61,794 nucleotides of DNA from Burkholderiaceae bacterium (GTDB lineage Bacteria > Pseudomonadota > Gammaproteobacteria > Burkholderiales > Burkholderiaceae_C), in contig JANJVG010000061.1 of assembly GCA_024710165.1 (NCBI GenBank), positions 1 through 61,794 of the forward strand, given 5' to 3'. Of this stretch, positions 25,977-35,375 are shown piece by piece. A model generated the notes under the pieces. It saw only the letters and a list, made by a program, of their open reading frames with translations. It had not been told where the DNA came from and did no database searches. Position 1 is the stretch's first letter. Each line of letters opens with the position of its first letter. Position numbers and translations under genes: made by a program.

Positions 25977-28900
25977 TCCTGTGCGCCGGCGCTGGCGCAT
26001 CGGCCACCACCACGCGGTTGCGGCCGCTGGTCTTGGCCTGGTAGAGCGCGGCATCGGCCCGTGCCAGGCTCTCCTCTGAGGTGTCCGCCAGCGCAGCAAT
26101 CCCGGCGCTGAGCGTGATGGTGATGACGCGGCCTTCGCCCGAGTCGATCCGGCTGTCCTCCAGCGCCAGGCGCAGCCGTTCGGCAATGGCCGCGGCCTCG
26201 TCGGCTCGGGTGCGCGGCAGCAGCACCGCGAATTCTTCCCCGCCCAGACGCCCCGCCAGATCGCCCTGGCGCAAGGCCTTGCCGCCCAGCATCTGCGCCA
26301 GATGCACCAGCACCTTGTCGCCTGCGGCATGGCCATAGGTGTCGTTGACGCGCTTGAAATGGTCCAGATCGAGCATGATCACCATGCCCGGAGCACCCCC
26401 CTGCGCCACCTGCTCCAACTCGCTTTCCAGCCGCGCCATGAAGGCCCGCCGGTTGGCCAGCCCGGTCAGCGCATCGGTGGTGGCCAGGTGCTGCAGGGTC
26501 TGCTCGTGCCGCCGCCGCTCGGTGATGTCGCGCACGATCCACAGCCAGCCCATGTCTTCGCCCGCATGGCGCAGGGTGATCCGTTCCAACTTGAAACTGC
26601 GGCCATCGTGCAGATCGAGCACGCTGGCGCCCTCCGGCGCCGCCCGCCAGTGGCTCAGCAGCTCCGGCGTCATCTGCTGGTGCAAAAATTCGGCCTCCCG
26701 TCCGACCAGAGCCGATGCGGGCATGCGCAGCGCCAGCAGCTCACACAGCTCTTCGTTGGCCACCACCACGGAACCGCCAGGGCTCTGCACCAGCACACCC
26801 CCGGGCACGTGCTGGATCACCTCCAGAAGGTGCGTGCGCGCTGCGGCCAGCGCTTCTTCAGAGCGGCGCCGCTCGGTGATGTCCACCAGGGTCCAGATGA
26901 GGTCGCCCTCGGGCTGCTCGGGATCGAGCAAGGTCCCGCGGATGGAAAACCAGCGCAGCTCGCCGCCAGCGGTGCGCAGCAGGTACTCCATCGAAGCCTC
27001 GCCGGTCGAGCGCACCTGTGCGCTGCACCGGGCGGCTTCGCTCCACACCGCATCGTCCCAGTCGAGCAGCGCCAGACTGCGCCCGGCCAGCGGCACGCCG
27101 TCGGGGGCAAAAGTGTCCGCCGCGCGCTGGTTGACCAGCTGGATGGTCCGGTCCGGGCTGGTGACGACCAGAATGGCGCCGGCATTGTCGAGCAGGGCTC
27201 GCCGCAATTTCGTATCGGCCACGCGCTGCCCGATATCGGTGAGGGTGCCGATCACCCACACCCCGTCGCTGCGGACCGTGGGCGAAACCTGCCCGCGCAT
27301 CTCGACCCAGCGCCACTCGCCGCTGGCACACCGCAGGCGCAGCTCCACATCAAAGGGTTCGCCCAGTTCCACCTGGCGCTGCAGCGTGCCCAGCACGCCC
27401 TGGCGGTCTGTGGGATGCAGGTGCTCGCACCATGCATCAAAGTCGATCCGCTCAAGGCCCTGCGGACAGCCCAGAATTTCGTGGCAGCGTTCGTCAAATT
27501 CCATGCCCCCGGTGGCGGTGTCCCACTCCCACAGGCCATCGCGCACCGCGGCCGTGGTCAGGCGCAAGCGCTCTTCGCTGCGGCGCAGGGCATCGTAGGC
27601 AGCATATTGCTCGGTGACATCGTAGATGTAGCCATGCCACAAGGTGCTGCCGTCGGGTTCACGTTCGGGGTTGGCGTGGCCCGCCAGCCAGTGGACCTGA
27701 CCGTCGGCAGGATGAACCACGCGGTATTCCTCCCTCCACGGGGTGAGTTCGCGGGCCGAGGCCTGGATGCTGTCATTCACACGCTGCAGGTCATCGGGGT
27801 GGATGCGCTCGAGCGCTGGCAGGGCATCGCGCATCACCTGCGCGGGGCTCAGGCCGTACACGTCCTTGATACCCGGGCTGGCATACGGAAAGCAGCTCCC
27901 CCCGTCGGCCTGCAGTCGGTACTGGTACACCGTGCCGGGCACCTGCGCCACCAGCTTGGCCAGGCGCTCCTGCATTTGCGCCTGCAGTGCCTCGCTCTCG
28001 CGCCGGGCCGTGACGTCGGCGAAGGTGCCGAAAATGCGCGTGGCAACACCACCCGGGTCGCGCTGGGTGACCTTGCCGCGCACATCCAGCCAGCACCAGT
28101 GCCCTGCCTGGTGGCGCAGACGCAGCACGCGCTCGAAGCTGTCGATGCGGCCATCGCGGATCTGGTCGAGGGTGCTCTGCATGTCGGCCCACTCGTCCGG
28201 GTGCAGCAGGCGCTGCAGGCCCCGGGTATCGGGCACCAGGTTGTCCAGGGGCCGGCCCAGGATTTCCGACAGGCGCTGGTCCACCCGGAAGCGGTCGCCC
28301 GCCCGGCTCCAGTCCCACACACCCAGCGCACCGCCCTCCAGTGCCAGGGTGTAGCGCTGGCGGTTTTCCTGCAGCAGGCTACGGTCTTGCTGCACGCGCG
28401 CAAACAGCCGGGCAATCCAGAGCAGCGACAGCACGATGATCACACTGCCAGCGCCATTGCGCCACAGGCTGTCGCGGATGGCGCTGCGCGTGGCGGCCAG
28501 GGCCTGGTCACGGTCCAGGCCAACGGCAACAATCAGCGGATACTGGGCCAGCCGCGTCCAGCCGTGGTAGCGCTCGACGCCATCGATGGGGCTGGTCACC
28601 TGGAATTGGCCCTGCCGCTCCTGTGATGCCCGGAGAAACGCCCGATCCGGGGGCACCGACTGCTCCAGCACCCTGTCGAGCAGGTGCGAACGCGCCAGAT
28701 AGCTGCCATCGTTGCGCACCAGTATCGCAACATCGCTGCCAACGCCAAACATCTCGCGGAAACCGCTGGCAAGGTAGTCCGGGGAAATCGAGAGCAAAAC
28801 CACGCCAGCGAACTGCCCCTGGCGCATGACGGGATAGGTGAACTGGATGCCCCACTTCCCCGACACCCGGCCCACCACCGGCCGGCTGATGAACAGCTGC

Positions 28901-29358
28901 GGCGGCCCGCCCTGCGTGTGCACGCGAAAATGCTCCCGATCGGCCAGCGACACCGTGCGTGCATCCGGAGCGGCGCGCCCCGCCCGGCTGGTGTATGCGA
29001 CGATGCCGTCGGCATCGGCCACTGCCACCTGCAGGATGCTGCCGCTGGCGAAGGTCTGCAGCGCCGTGCGCACCGCCAGCGGGAAAGCCCGCCCAGGGTC
29101 TTCTTCGTAGGTGGTGGCCAGGCTGCGCGCCAGGTACTCCAGCCCCGAGACCAGGGTGCCGACATGCGTTGCCATGTGGCCCGATATCTGGACCGCCCGC
29201 TGACGGGCCTGTGCTTGGGCATCCTGCAACTGGACCGACTGCTGATGCAGCAGATGTGCCCAGTACAGGCCACAGGCCAGCACCACCAGCAGCACACCGG
29301 CCAGGTAGCCGGCCCGGCCCTGGCGGGGAGGGAGTGGCGAGGCAAAAAGGCTTTTCAT
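25960..29358 (-). CDS. Membrane diguanylate cyclase with Cache-like and five PAS domains
   Basis: A 1132-residue sensor that would make cyclic di-GMP. Membrane segments lie near 17-35 and 305-325 and enclose a periplasmic Cache-like sensor domain (S-L-A-D-R-E-H-F-R-V-H, F-I-S-R-P-V-V-G-R-V-S-G-K-W). Five PAS/PAC units follow between about 335 and 955, each ending in a D-I/V-T-E/A-R-R-like sequence. The C-terminal GGDEF domain has G-G-E-E-F at 1039-1043, an active variant. The inhibitory site R-Q-G-D is five residues before it, so product inhibition is likely. There is no EAL domain. The upstream neighbour on this strand is separated by a region holding an inverted-repeat element. Confidence 0.92.
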   Translation of the reverse strand: MKSLFASPLPPRQGRAGYLAGVLLVVLACGLYWAHLLHQQSVQLQDAQAQARQRAVQISGHMATHVGTLVSGLEYLARSLATTYEEDPGRAFPLAVRTALQTFASGSILQVAVADADGIVAYTSRAGRAAPDARTVSLADREHFRVHTQGGPPQLFISRPVVGRVSGKWGIQFTYPVMRQGQFAGVVLLSISPDYLASGFREMFGVGSDVAILVRNDGSYLARSHLLDRVLEQSVPPDRAFLRASQERQGQFQVTSPIDGVERYHGWTRLAQYPLIVAVGLDRDQALAATRSAIRDSLWRNGAGSVIIVLSLLWIARLFARVQQDRSLLQENRQRYTLALEGGALGVWDWSRAGDRFRVDQRLSEILGRPLDNLVPDTRGLQRLLHPDEWADMQSTLDQIRDGRIDSFERVLRLRHQAGHWCWLDVRGKVTQRDPGGVATRIFGTFADVTARRESEALQAQMQERLAKLVAQVPGTVYQYRLQADGGSCFPYASPGIKDVYGLSPAQVMRDALPALERIHPDDLQRVNDSIQASARELTPWREEYRVVHPADGQVHWLAGHANPEREPDGSTLWHGYIYDVTEQYAAYDALRRSEERLRLTTAAVRDGLWEWDTATGGMEFDERCHEILGCPQGLERIDFDAWCEHLHPTDRQGVLGTLQRQVELGEPFDVELRLRCASGEWRWVEMRGQVSPTVRSDGVWVIGTLTDIGQRVADTKLRRALLDNAGAILVVTSPDRTIQLVNQRAADTFAPDGVPLAGRSLALLDWDDAVWSEAARCSAQVRSTGEASMEYLLRTAGGELRWFSIRGTLLDPEQPEGDLIWTLVDITERRRSEEALAAARTHLLEVIQHVPGGVLVQSPGGSVVVANEELCELLALRMPASALVGREAEFLHQQMTPELLSHWRAAPEGASVLDLHDGRSFKLERITLRHAGEDMGWLWIVRDITERRRHEQTLQHLATTDALTGLANRRAFMARLESELEQVAQGGAPGMVIMLDLDHFKRVNDTYGHAAGDKVLVHLAQMLGGKALRQGDLAGRLGGEEFAVLLPRTRADEAAAIAERLRLALEDSRIDSGEGRVITITLSAGIAALADTSEESLARADAALYQAKTSGRNRVVVADAPAPAHRTTAAL

Positions 29359-29558
29359 GGAAGTCGGCGCTGCACTGCCACGCGCGCCGGTTGCAGTGCG
29401 GATAACTGCAGCGTGCGCCCACCCACAGGGCGAGCGCCATCGACGCGATCAACAATCGGTTTCATGCGGCCTTTCAAAGCAAAGGGAACGATCCACAGCC
29501 GTTTCCGGGCTCAAAAACGTCTGCAGCGCCCGAACACCCGCCACCCATCACGCCTTCC

Positions 29559-29744
29559 AGGAGCCTGTCGGACTTGGAGCGCCGAAAGCGAACATCGGCC
29601 CCAGCGAGGACCGTTTTTGCCGGCTTTGAAGACCCATAGCCCGGCAATGGGGCAAAAAGACGGTGTTCTCGAAGAGCGGCGAAACCAACAATGGACCGCT
29701 GCGGTCGATTTGCAGCCGGCGATTTGCAGGTCCGACAGGCTCCT
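29559..29744. mobile_element. MITE-like element with 17 bp terminal inverted repeats
   Basis: The left end AGGAGCCTGTCGGACTT (29559-29575) and the right end AGGTCCGACAGGCTCCT (29728-29744) are inverted copies with one mismatch. The 186 bp between them has no reading frame with coding character but contains weaker internal inverted repeats (CCGTTTTTGCC against GGCAAAAAGACGG). No target-site duplication is obvious. The flanking intergenic sequence (29359-29558 and 29745-29813) shows nothing recognisable except a GGGCCTGGCAGGCCC palindrome at about 29777-29791. Confidence 0.55.
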
Positions 29745-29813
29745 CGGCCGATTGTCCCATTTTGCGGGCCTGGCAGGCCCTGCAGCGCGCAGGGGCTTTG
29801 CGGCCCGGCGGCT

Positions 29814-31430
29814 TCATCCCGCGCGGCCCGCGGCAGGAGCGAGCAGGCCCAGGTACTGGCGCAGCTTTTCGTTCTGGGGGTTGATGTCGCGCACCCGCTC
29901 GAGCAGTTCGGTCACCTCGGTCATCAGGGTGTCGCTCTTGCCCTGCGCCCGCATCTGGCCAATCAGCAGGCCACACAGGTTCATCATGACCACCTCGTTG
30001 CCCGGCAGGTTGTGCAGGGCGGTGCGCAGCAGGCGTGCGCCTTCGGCAAAGTTGCCCTGCTTGGCCAGCAGGACGCCCTGGTTGTTGATCTGGATGACCT
30101 CCTCGCGCGACTCCCGGATGAGGGAGCGACCCTCGGCGCCCATTTGCACCTGGTCAAAGAGCGCCTCCACCCGGTTCGACAGCCCGGTGTCTTCATGGTG
30201 GTTTTTCACCAGATCCCGCATCAGGCCGAACGCCTGCTCTTTGCGGCCCTGTGCCAGCATGGCCTGCGCCACTTCAAGCGCGGCATCGGGTGCCAGCTTG
30301 CCGGGCTGGCTGGCCATCAATTGTTCGGCCTGTGCCATGGCGGCCTGCGACAGGTCGTTCTGCCCGGTCTTCTGGTACACGGTGCTCTCCAGGGCAGCGG
30401 CCTGGATGACCATGTCGATGCGGTCCTTGAACACCCCCTTGGTGCGCGCCAGCACCTTGAGCGCCTCATCGGAGTCGTCGTTTTCCGACAACACCTTGGC
30501 CAGTTCCACGTAGGCGCCGGGGTTCTTGTTGGACGAAAACTCGCTGATCCGGATGGTTTTCTCGAAGGCCGCCCGGGCCACACCCAGGTCGCCATTCTTG
30601 TGCGCCGTTTCACCCAGCACCTTCTGACGGGAGGCGGAATTGGGCGAGAGCTTCACGGCGTCCTGCAGCACCTGCTGCGCGCGAACCCGCTCACCCAGCG
30701 CTTCCAGGGTTTTGGCCAGCCAGTCGGAGGCCTCGACGAACATGCGGTTCTCGTCCAGCACCTGCGCAAAGCAGTCTCGGGCCTTTTCGTGGTGTCCCTG
30801 GCTGAAGTACACCTTGCCCAGCCCGGTGCGGGCCCAGGGCACGCTGCGCACGGCCAGCACCGATTCGAACAGGGCACGGGCCGCATCGTGGTTGCCCTGC
30901 TTCAGATGCAAATCGGCCTTGATGCGCAAAAGCTCCTGGGGTTTGGAGGCATCGGCCTGAAGCAATTGGTCGCAGCGGGCGATGGCGGTGGCGTAGTCGC
31001 GCGCCCGGATGGCCTCCTCGACGCCGCGCAAGGACTGCTTCTTGACAATCAGGCGCTCCAGGCGCCCCTGCAGCATGTTCTGGTTGATGGGCTTGAGCAG
31101 GTACTCGTCGGGCTTGACCTCGGCGGCTCCCATCACCATTTCGGCGGTTTTCTCGGCCGTGACCATCACCCAGATGGTCGAGACGCCGATGTAGTCGTGC
31201 AGGCGTGCTTCGTCCAGCACCTGCTGGCCGTTGAGCCCGGGGCCCAGGTTGTAGTCGCAGATGACGATGTCATAGCGGCTGCCATGCAGGGTGCGCAGGG
31301 CATCCTTGCCATTGGCGGCCGTGTCCACACGCGTCACGCCCATGGCCCGGACGATGTCGCGCAAGATGGTGCGCATGCCCTGAAAATCGTCAACGACCAG
31401 TACCCTGGCCTGTGTCAGTGATGCCGACAT
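29814..31430 (-). CDS. Response regulator with TPR output region
   Basis: A 538-residue protein: an N-terminal receiver domain (D14, D15, phospho-acceptor D59, T91, K113 in L-K-P) followed by roughly 400 residues of helical tetratricopeptide-type repeats. It has no DNA-binding domain, so its output is probably protein-protein contact. The paired kinase gene ends 21 bases upstream. Proteins of this layout occur widely in beta- and gammaproteobacteria with undefined roles. Confidence 0.85.
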   Translation of the reverse strand: MSASLTQARVLVVDDFQGMRTILRDIVRAMGVTRVDTAANGKDALRTLHGSRYDIVICDYNLGPGLNGQQVLDEARLHDYIGVSTIWVMVTAEKTAEMVMGAAEVKPDEYLLKPINQNMLQGRLERLIVKKQSLRGVEEAIRARDYATAIARCDQLLQADASKPQELLRIKADLHLKQGNHDAARALFESVLAVRSVPWARTGLGKVYFSQGHHEKARDCFAQVLDENRMFVEASDWLAKTLEALGERVRAQQVLQDAVKLSPNSASRQKVLGETAHKNGDLGVARAAFEKTIRISEFSSNKNPGAYVELAKVLSENDDSDEALKVLARTKGVFKDRIDMVIQAAALESTVYQKTGQNDLSQAAMAQAEQLMASQPGKLAPDAALEVAQAMLAQGRKEQAFGLMRDLVKNHHEDTGLSNRVEALFDQVQMGAEGRSLIRESREEVIQINNQGVLLAKQGNFAEGARLLRTALHNLPGNEVVMMNLCGLLIGQMRAQGKSDTLMTEVTELLERVRDINPQNEKLRQYLGLLAPAAGRAG

Positions 31431-31451
31431 GAATGGTGCTCCTCGTGGCGT

Positions 31452-32144
31452 TCAGGGCAGCCGGACCACAAAACAGCCGCCCCCCAGGGTGCCGCCGTTC
31501 TCGATAATGAGCAGCCCCCGGCGGTCGCCATTTTTGTGCATGTGTGCCACCTGCGACGAAAAATAAAAGCCCAGGCCGGTGCTGCCGGTCAGAAAACTCA
31601 CCCCCTTGGACATCGCCGCAGATTCGTCGCGCAGCATGAAAGGCGGGTAGCCCTGGCCGTTGTCCTCGACACGCAGCTCCAGCCAGCCGTCCTTGACCCG
31701 GGCCGCCACCCGGATCTGGTCACGGGTGTACTGGTAGGCGTTGTTCAGGGCATTGAGCAGCACCCCGGCCACCAGATCACGGTCGATGTAGCCCCGGCAA
31801 TCGTCAGGGCAGTCGGTCGTGACGGTGATGTTCTTGAAATCCATGATCGAGCGGTTCTGGAGCAGCACATCTTCGATCAGCTCGGCCACCGAACATTCAG
31901 CAATATCGACGGGGTAGATGGCCTTGTCCAGCTTGTACAGGCTGAGCAACTGGATCAGGTTGGAGTTCATCCGGTTGGCCTGGTAGATGACGCCGCCCAG
32001 GTCCTCATAGGCCTGCAGGTCGCCGACCTTCTTGCACTGGTCCGAGATTTTTTCCAGCTCGCTGATCTGCACGTTCAACGAGTTTTTCATGTCATGAATG
32101 GACGAGGCAATCAAGTCCGTGAAGCTGATGTCTTCCTGCGCCAT
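31452..32144 (-). CDS. Small cytoplasmic sensor histidine kinase
   Basis: A 230-residue kinase with no membrane segment and no recognisable sensor domain. The phospho-acceptor box S-S-I-H-D-M-K-N-S-L (H17) is near the N-terminus. The ATPase domain shows N-A-L-N-N-A-Y-Q-Y-T (N box), V-E-D-N-G-Q-G (G1) and G-S-T-G-L-G-F-Y (G2). The start is chosen for its GGGGGAAAGC ribosome site. It sits 34 bases after pabB and 21 bases before the TPR response regulator, its likely partner. Confidence 0.85.
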   Translation of the reverse strand: MAQEDISFTDLIASSIHDMKNSLNVQISELEKISDQCKKVGDLQAYEDLGGVIYQANRMNSNLIQLLSLYKLDKAIYPVDIAECSVAELIEDVLLQNRSIMDFKNITVTTDCPDDCRGYIDRDLVAGVLLNALNNAYQYTRDQIRVAARVKDGWLELRVEDNGQGYPPFMLRDESAAMSKGVSFLTGSTGLGFYFSSQVAHMHKNGDRRGLLIIENGGTLGGGCFVVRLP

Positions 32145-32178
32145 GCTTTCCCCCAACCTTGATACAAACTGTAAACAA

Positions 32179-34005
32179 CTATCTTGCCATGCCGACGCCC
32201 ACGCGGGCTTGATCCAGGGCGATTGCATCGATCTCAGCCGCCAGCCAGCCGCGCAGGCTGTTGATGAAGGCCCAGCCCTGCACGCGCGGCACATCGCTCA
32301 GGCGCACCACGGCTTCCTGCACGCGCCCCTCGCGCAGCGCCACGGCGCGGCCCACGCCGGGCAGCAGGCCGCAGGCCAGCGGCGGCGTGACCCAGCGGCC
32401 GTCCAGCAGCATGGCGATGTTGCCAAAGCTGCCTTCGGTGATCTCGCCCTCCTCATTCCACAGCACGGTATCGAACACCCCCGGCCCGGTCGGCGCGAAG
32501 GCCGCATAGTGCGCACGGCGCGTGGTTTTGTGGCGCACGAATTCGCCGTGCGCCTCCCGCAGCGGTCGGTCGGCCAGCCGCAGCCGCACGGGCTCGGGCG
32601 TGGGCTGCAGTGCAAAGGCTTCCGCACGCGGCATACCAGCCGGATCGAGCAGCAGGCGCACACGCCAGGCGCCCTGCGGGTGCCGGGCGGCAAGGGCCTG
32701 CAGGCACTGGTGAACAGCATCACCGGCCCAGGGGTGGTTGAAATGCGCCGCCGCCTGCTGCATGCGCGCAAGGTGCTCATCCAGATAGCGGAACTGGCCG
32801 CTTTGGAGCCGCAGGGTTTCCAGAAGGTCGAACGGCGTGCTGGCTCGCTCCACAAAGGCGCGCTTGTGGCGCCACTCATTCCACTCGGCGTCGGCTGTGG
32901 CATCTGCGGTGATGCCGCTGCCGATGCCGCACGAAGCCTGTGCCCCGCGCAGCACCACGGTGCGGATGGGTACGTTGAAGGTGGCGCGGATGCCGCCCGC
33001 GCCATCGGGCCGAACCACGCCGACTGCGCCGCAATAAAAACCCCGCGGGCCGCCCTCGAGCGCGCAAATGGCCTGCATGGCGCGCGCCTTGGGCGCGCCG
33101 GTGACCGAGCCGCAAGGGAACAGCGCGGCAAACACATCGACGAGCCGGGTGCCGGGCCGGGTGCTCGCCTGCACGTCCGACGTCATCTGCCACACGGCGG
33201 GCAGCGGCTCGGTGTGGAACAACCGGGGCACCTGCACGCTGTGCGGCGCGGCAATGCGCGAGAGGTCGTTGCGCAGCAGGTCCACGATCATCACGTTCTC
33301 GGCGCGCTCTTTGGGCGACTGGCGCAGCCCCTCGGCCTGCGCGGCATCCTGCGCAGCCGTGGTACCGCGCGGCGCCGTGCCTTTCATGGGCCGGGTGAGG
33401 ATGTCGCCACTGCCATCGGGTGCGGCGCGCCAGTCGAAGAACAGCTCGGGCGAGACCGACAGCACCTGCTCGCCGCCCATGTCGATGCAGGCCGCATAGC
33501 CGCCCGGCTGGGCGCGCTGCAGCGCGCCGAACAGCGCCGGCACCGCCTGCGGGCCGCCGCCCTGCAGCGTGGCTTGCAGCGGTGCGGTGTAGTTGACCTG
33601 GTAGTACGCGCCGCTGGCAATGTCCTGGTGGATGGTCTCCAGGGCGGCATCAAAGGCGGCTCGCTCGGGGAGCGTATGCCACTGCAGCGCAGGGGCATCA
33701 GCGGGCGGGGGCGACCCTGGCCAGGGCCAGGGCCGGGGCGCGTCGTGCACGGCGAACCAGGCCAGCGGCCCGTCCGCCGGGTACGTCTGCAGGGCCGTAT
33801 CAAAGGCCGAGGCGGCTTCGTAACGCAGCCCGCCCACGCACCAGGCACCCTGCTGCGCAGCCGCCTGCACGGCCTCCAGCACGGCGCGCACCTCGCCCGG
33901 CGCATGGGCCACCAACACCTGACGCGGCGCCCCGAAGGCCCCGCGCAGACGCGGCCCCGCAGCGTCCTGCGGATCGGTGAAATCAATCAGTGATTTATAT
34001 GCCAA
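32179..34005 (-). CDS. pabB: Aminodeoxychorismate synthase component I fused to aminodeoxychorismate lyase
   Basis: Makes p-aminobenzoate for folate. It is a 608-residue fusion. Residues about 1-365 are the chorismate-binding component I (S-G-A-Y-Y-Q-V-N-Y-T, M-K-G-T-A-P-R-G, R-N-D-L-S-R-I, G-S-V-T-G-A-P-K-x-x-A-M, G-x-Y-C-G-A-V-G). Residues about 385-600 are a class IV aminotransferase-fold lyase (PabC) with N-E-E-G-E-I-T-E-G-S and P-L-A-C-G-L-L-P-G-V. It starts with TTG; a GGAGG ribosome site five bases before it is supplied by a copy of repeat C. Partner PabA is not in the window. Confidence 0.93.
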   Translation of the reverse strand: MAYKSLIDFTDPQDAAGPRLRGAFGAPRQVLVAHAPGEVRAVLEAVQAAAQQGAWCVGGLRYEAASAFDTALQTYPADGPLAWFAVHDAPRPWPWPGSPPPADAPALQWHTLPERAAFDAALETIHQDIASGAYYQVNYTAPLQATLQGGGPQAVPALFGALQRAQPGGYAACIDMGGEQVLSVSPELFFDWRAAPDGSGDILTRPMKGTAPRGTTAAQDAAQAEGLRQSPKERAENVMIVDLLRNDLSRIAAPHSVQVPRLFHTEPLPAVWQMTSDVQASTRPGTRLVDVFAALFPCGSVTGAPKARAMQAICALEGGPRGFYCGAVGVVRPDGAGGIRATFNVPIRTVVLRGAQASCGIGSGITADATADAEWNEWRHKRAFVERASTPFDLLETLRLQSGQFRYLDEHLARMQQAAAHFNHPWAGDAVHQCLQALAARHPQGAWRVRLLLDPAGMPRAEAFALQPTPEPVRLRLADRPLREAHGEFVRHKTTRRAHYAAFAPTGPGVFDTVLWNEEGEITEGSFGNIAMLLDGRWVTPPLACGLLPGVGRAVALREGRVQEAVVRLSDVPRVQGWAFINSLRGWLAAEIDAIALDQARVGVGMAR

Positions 34006-34006
34006 A

Positions 34007-34055
34007 TTGGCCTCCAGCGCTTGAATTATAAGCGCTGTTAGCTATCAAAAACGAA
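34007..34055 (-). repeat. Repeat C copy 9, supplying the pabB ribosome site
   Basis: TTGGCCTCCAGCGCTTG, loop, AAGCGCTGTTAGCTATCAAAA. On the minus strand its end reads AGCGCTGGAGGCCAA, and the GGAGG is correctly placed for the TTG start of pabB. Confidence 0.8.
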
Positions 34056-34081
34056 GCAAATCTATGCTGGAACCTGTGGTT

Positions 34082-35200
34082 TCAGGCGGCGCCGATGTTC
34101 GGCACCAGTGCGGCGGTGGGCTGGCCGTTTTTCAGTGCAGCGGTGAAGGCGAGCATGCGGTCAATCGGCAGGCGCGCGCGCGGGATGATCTGCGCGTCCA
34201 CGTCGATGGCGTTGCTGCCCGTCTCCAGCACCTGCGCCACACCGGCCAGGCCGTTCATCGCCATCCAGGGACAGTGAGCGCAGCTTTTGCAGGTGGCGCT
34301 GTTGCCTGCCGTGGGGGCTTCAATGAAGACCTTGCCGGGGTTGAGCGTGCGCAGCTTGTGCATCATGCCGTTGTCGGTGGCGACGATGAACTCCTGGGCG
34401 TCCATCGTCTGCGCGGCCTTGAGGATGGCGGACGTCGAGCCCACAGCGTCGGCCAGGGCAATCACGTCGGCCGGGCTTTCGGGGTGCACCAGCACCTTGG
34501 CGTTCGGATGGTCCTTCTTCAACGATTCCAGCTCAAAGGCCTTGAATTCGTCGTGCACGATGCAGGCACCGTTCCAGAACACCATGTCGGCACCGGTTTC
34601 GCGGCGGATGTAGTCGCCCAAGTGGCGGTCGGGCGCCCACAAGATCTTGTGGCCCTGGTCCTTGAGCGCGCGCACGATGTCGAGCGCGCAGCTCGACGTG
34701 ACCAGCCAGTCGGCGCGGGCTTTGACGGCGGCGCTGGTGTTGGCGTAGACCACCACGGTGCGGTCGGGGTGCGCATCGCAGAACGCGCTGAATTCGTCGA
34801 TGGGGCAGCCCAAGTCGAGCGAGCAGGTGGCGTCGAGATCGGGCATGAGGATGGTTTTTTCCGGCGACAGGATCTTGGCCGTCTCGCCCATGAAGCGCAC
34901 GCCGCTCACCACCAGCGTTTGCGCTGCATGGTCGCGGCCGAAGCGCGCCATCTCCAGCGAATCGCTGACGATGCCGCCGGTTTCCTCGGCCAGGTCCTGC
35001 AGGTCCGGGTGCACGTAGTAGTGCGACACCATCACCGCGTTCTTTTCCTTGAGCAGGCGGCGGATCTTGTCTTTCAACGCCGCGCGTTCGTCCTTTGAGA
35101 GCTCGGGGGGCACACGCGCCCAGGCGTGCTTGGTCGCGCACACCCCGCCGCCTTCGGGCTGTTCGTAATCGACTTCCTTGAGGGTGATCGTGGTACTCAT
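34082..35200 (-). CDS. nadA: Quinolinate synthase
   Basis: Condenses iminoaspartate (from NadB) with dihydroxyacetone phosphate to quinolinate, using a [4Fe-4S] cluster. It is 372 residues, like the E. coli-type enzymes. Cluster cysteines are in [10 protein letters not shown] and [22 protein letters not shown] and F-M-G-E-T-A-K-I-L are family motifs. The ATG is the one followed by S-T-T-I-T-L-K; the sequence upstream is repeat B. nadC precedes it on the same strand. Confidence 0.96.
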   Translation of the reverse strand: MSTTITLKEVDYEQPEGGGVCATKHAWARVPPELSKDERAALKDKIRRLLKEKNAVMVSHYYVHPDLQDLAEETGGIVSDSLEMARFGRDHAAQTLVVSGVRFMGETAKILSPEKTILMPDLDATCSLDLGCPIDEFSAFCDAHPDRTVVVYANTSAAVKARADWLVTSSCALDIVRALKDQGHKILWAPDRHLGDYIRRETGADMVFWNGACIVHDEFKAFELESLKKDHPNAKVLVHPESPADVIALADAVGSTSAILKAAQTMDAQEFIVATDNGMMHKLRTLNPGKVFIEAPTAGNSATCKSCAHCPWMAMNGLAGVAQVLETGSNAIDVDAQIIPRARLPIDRMLAFTAALKNGQPTAALVPNIGAA

Positions 35201-35250
35201 TTCAGTTATCCATTTCCGCGTGTGTAGCACCCGCGATGTATGAAACAGCA

Positions 35251-35373
35251 GCGGCCCGGGCCAGGGCTCCCGCGCAAGGGCCGCCAGCATTCCCATGTAC
35301 GGGCGCTGGGAGCGTCCCCCTTCCCGCGCATCGCGCGAGAGAAGGGGGAAGGCGCGCAGCGCCACAGGGGGTT
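35251..35373 (-). repeat. Repeat B, copy 3, between nadC and nadA
   Basis: An inverted copy: GCGGCCCGGGCCAGGG, GCGCAAGGGCCGCC, then GAGAGAAGGGGGAAGGCGCGCAGCGCCACAGGGGG. It fills the gap between nadC and nadA, which are otherwise adjacent genes of one pathway. Confidence 0.7.
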
Positions 35374-35375
35374 GG

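Noticed and set aside
26302-28626. 774-codon open frame on the plus strand opposite the cyclase gene
   Set aside because: It is antisense to a gene with clear domains; its translation is Gln/His/Arg/Ala-rich without motifs. Long antisense frames are common in GC-rich DNA.
29691-31421. 576-codon open frame opposite the TPR regulator gene
   Set aside because: A shadow of a well-supported gene, with no recognisable domain and the typical His/Gly/Leu composition of reverse-strand frames.
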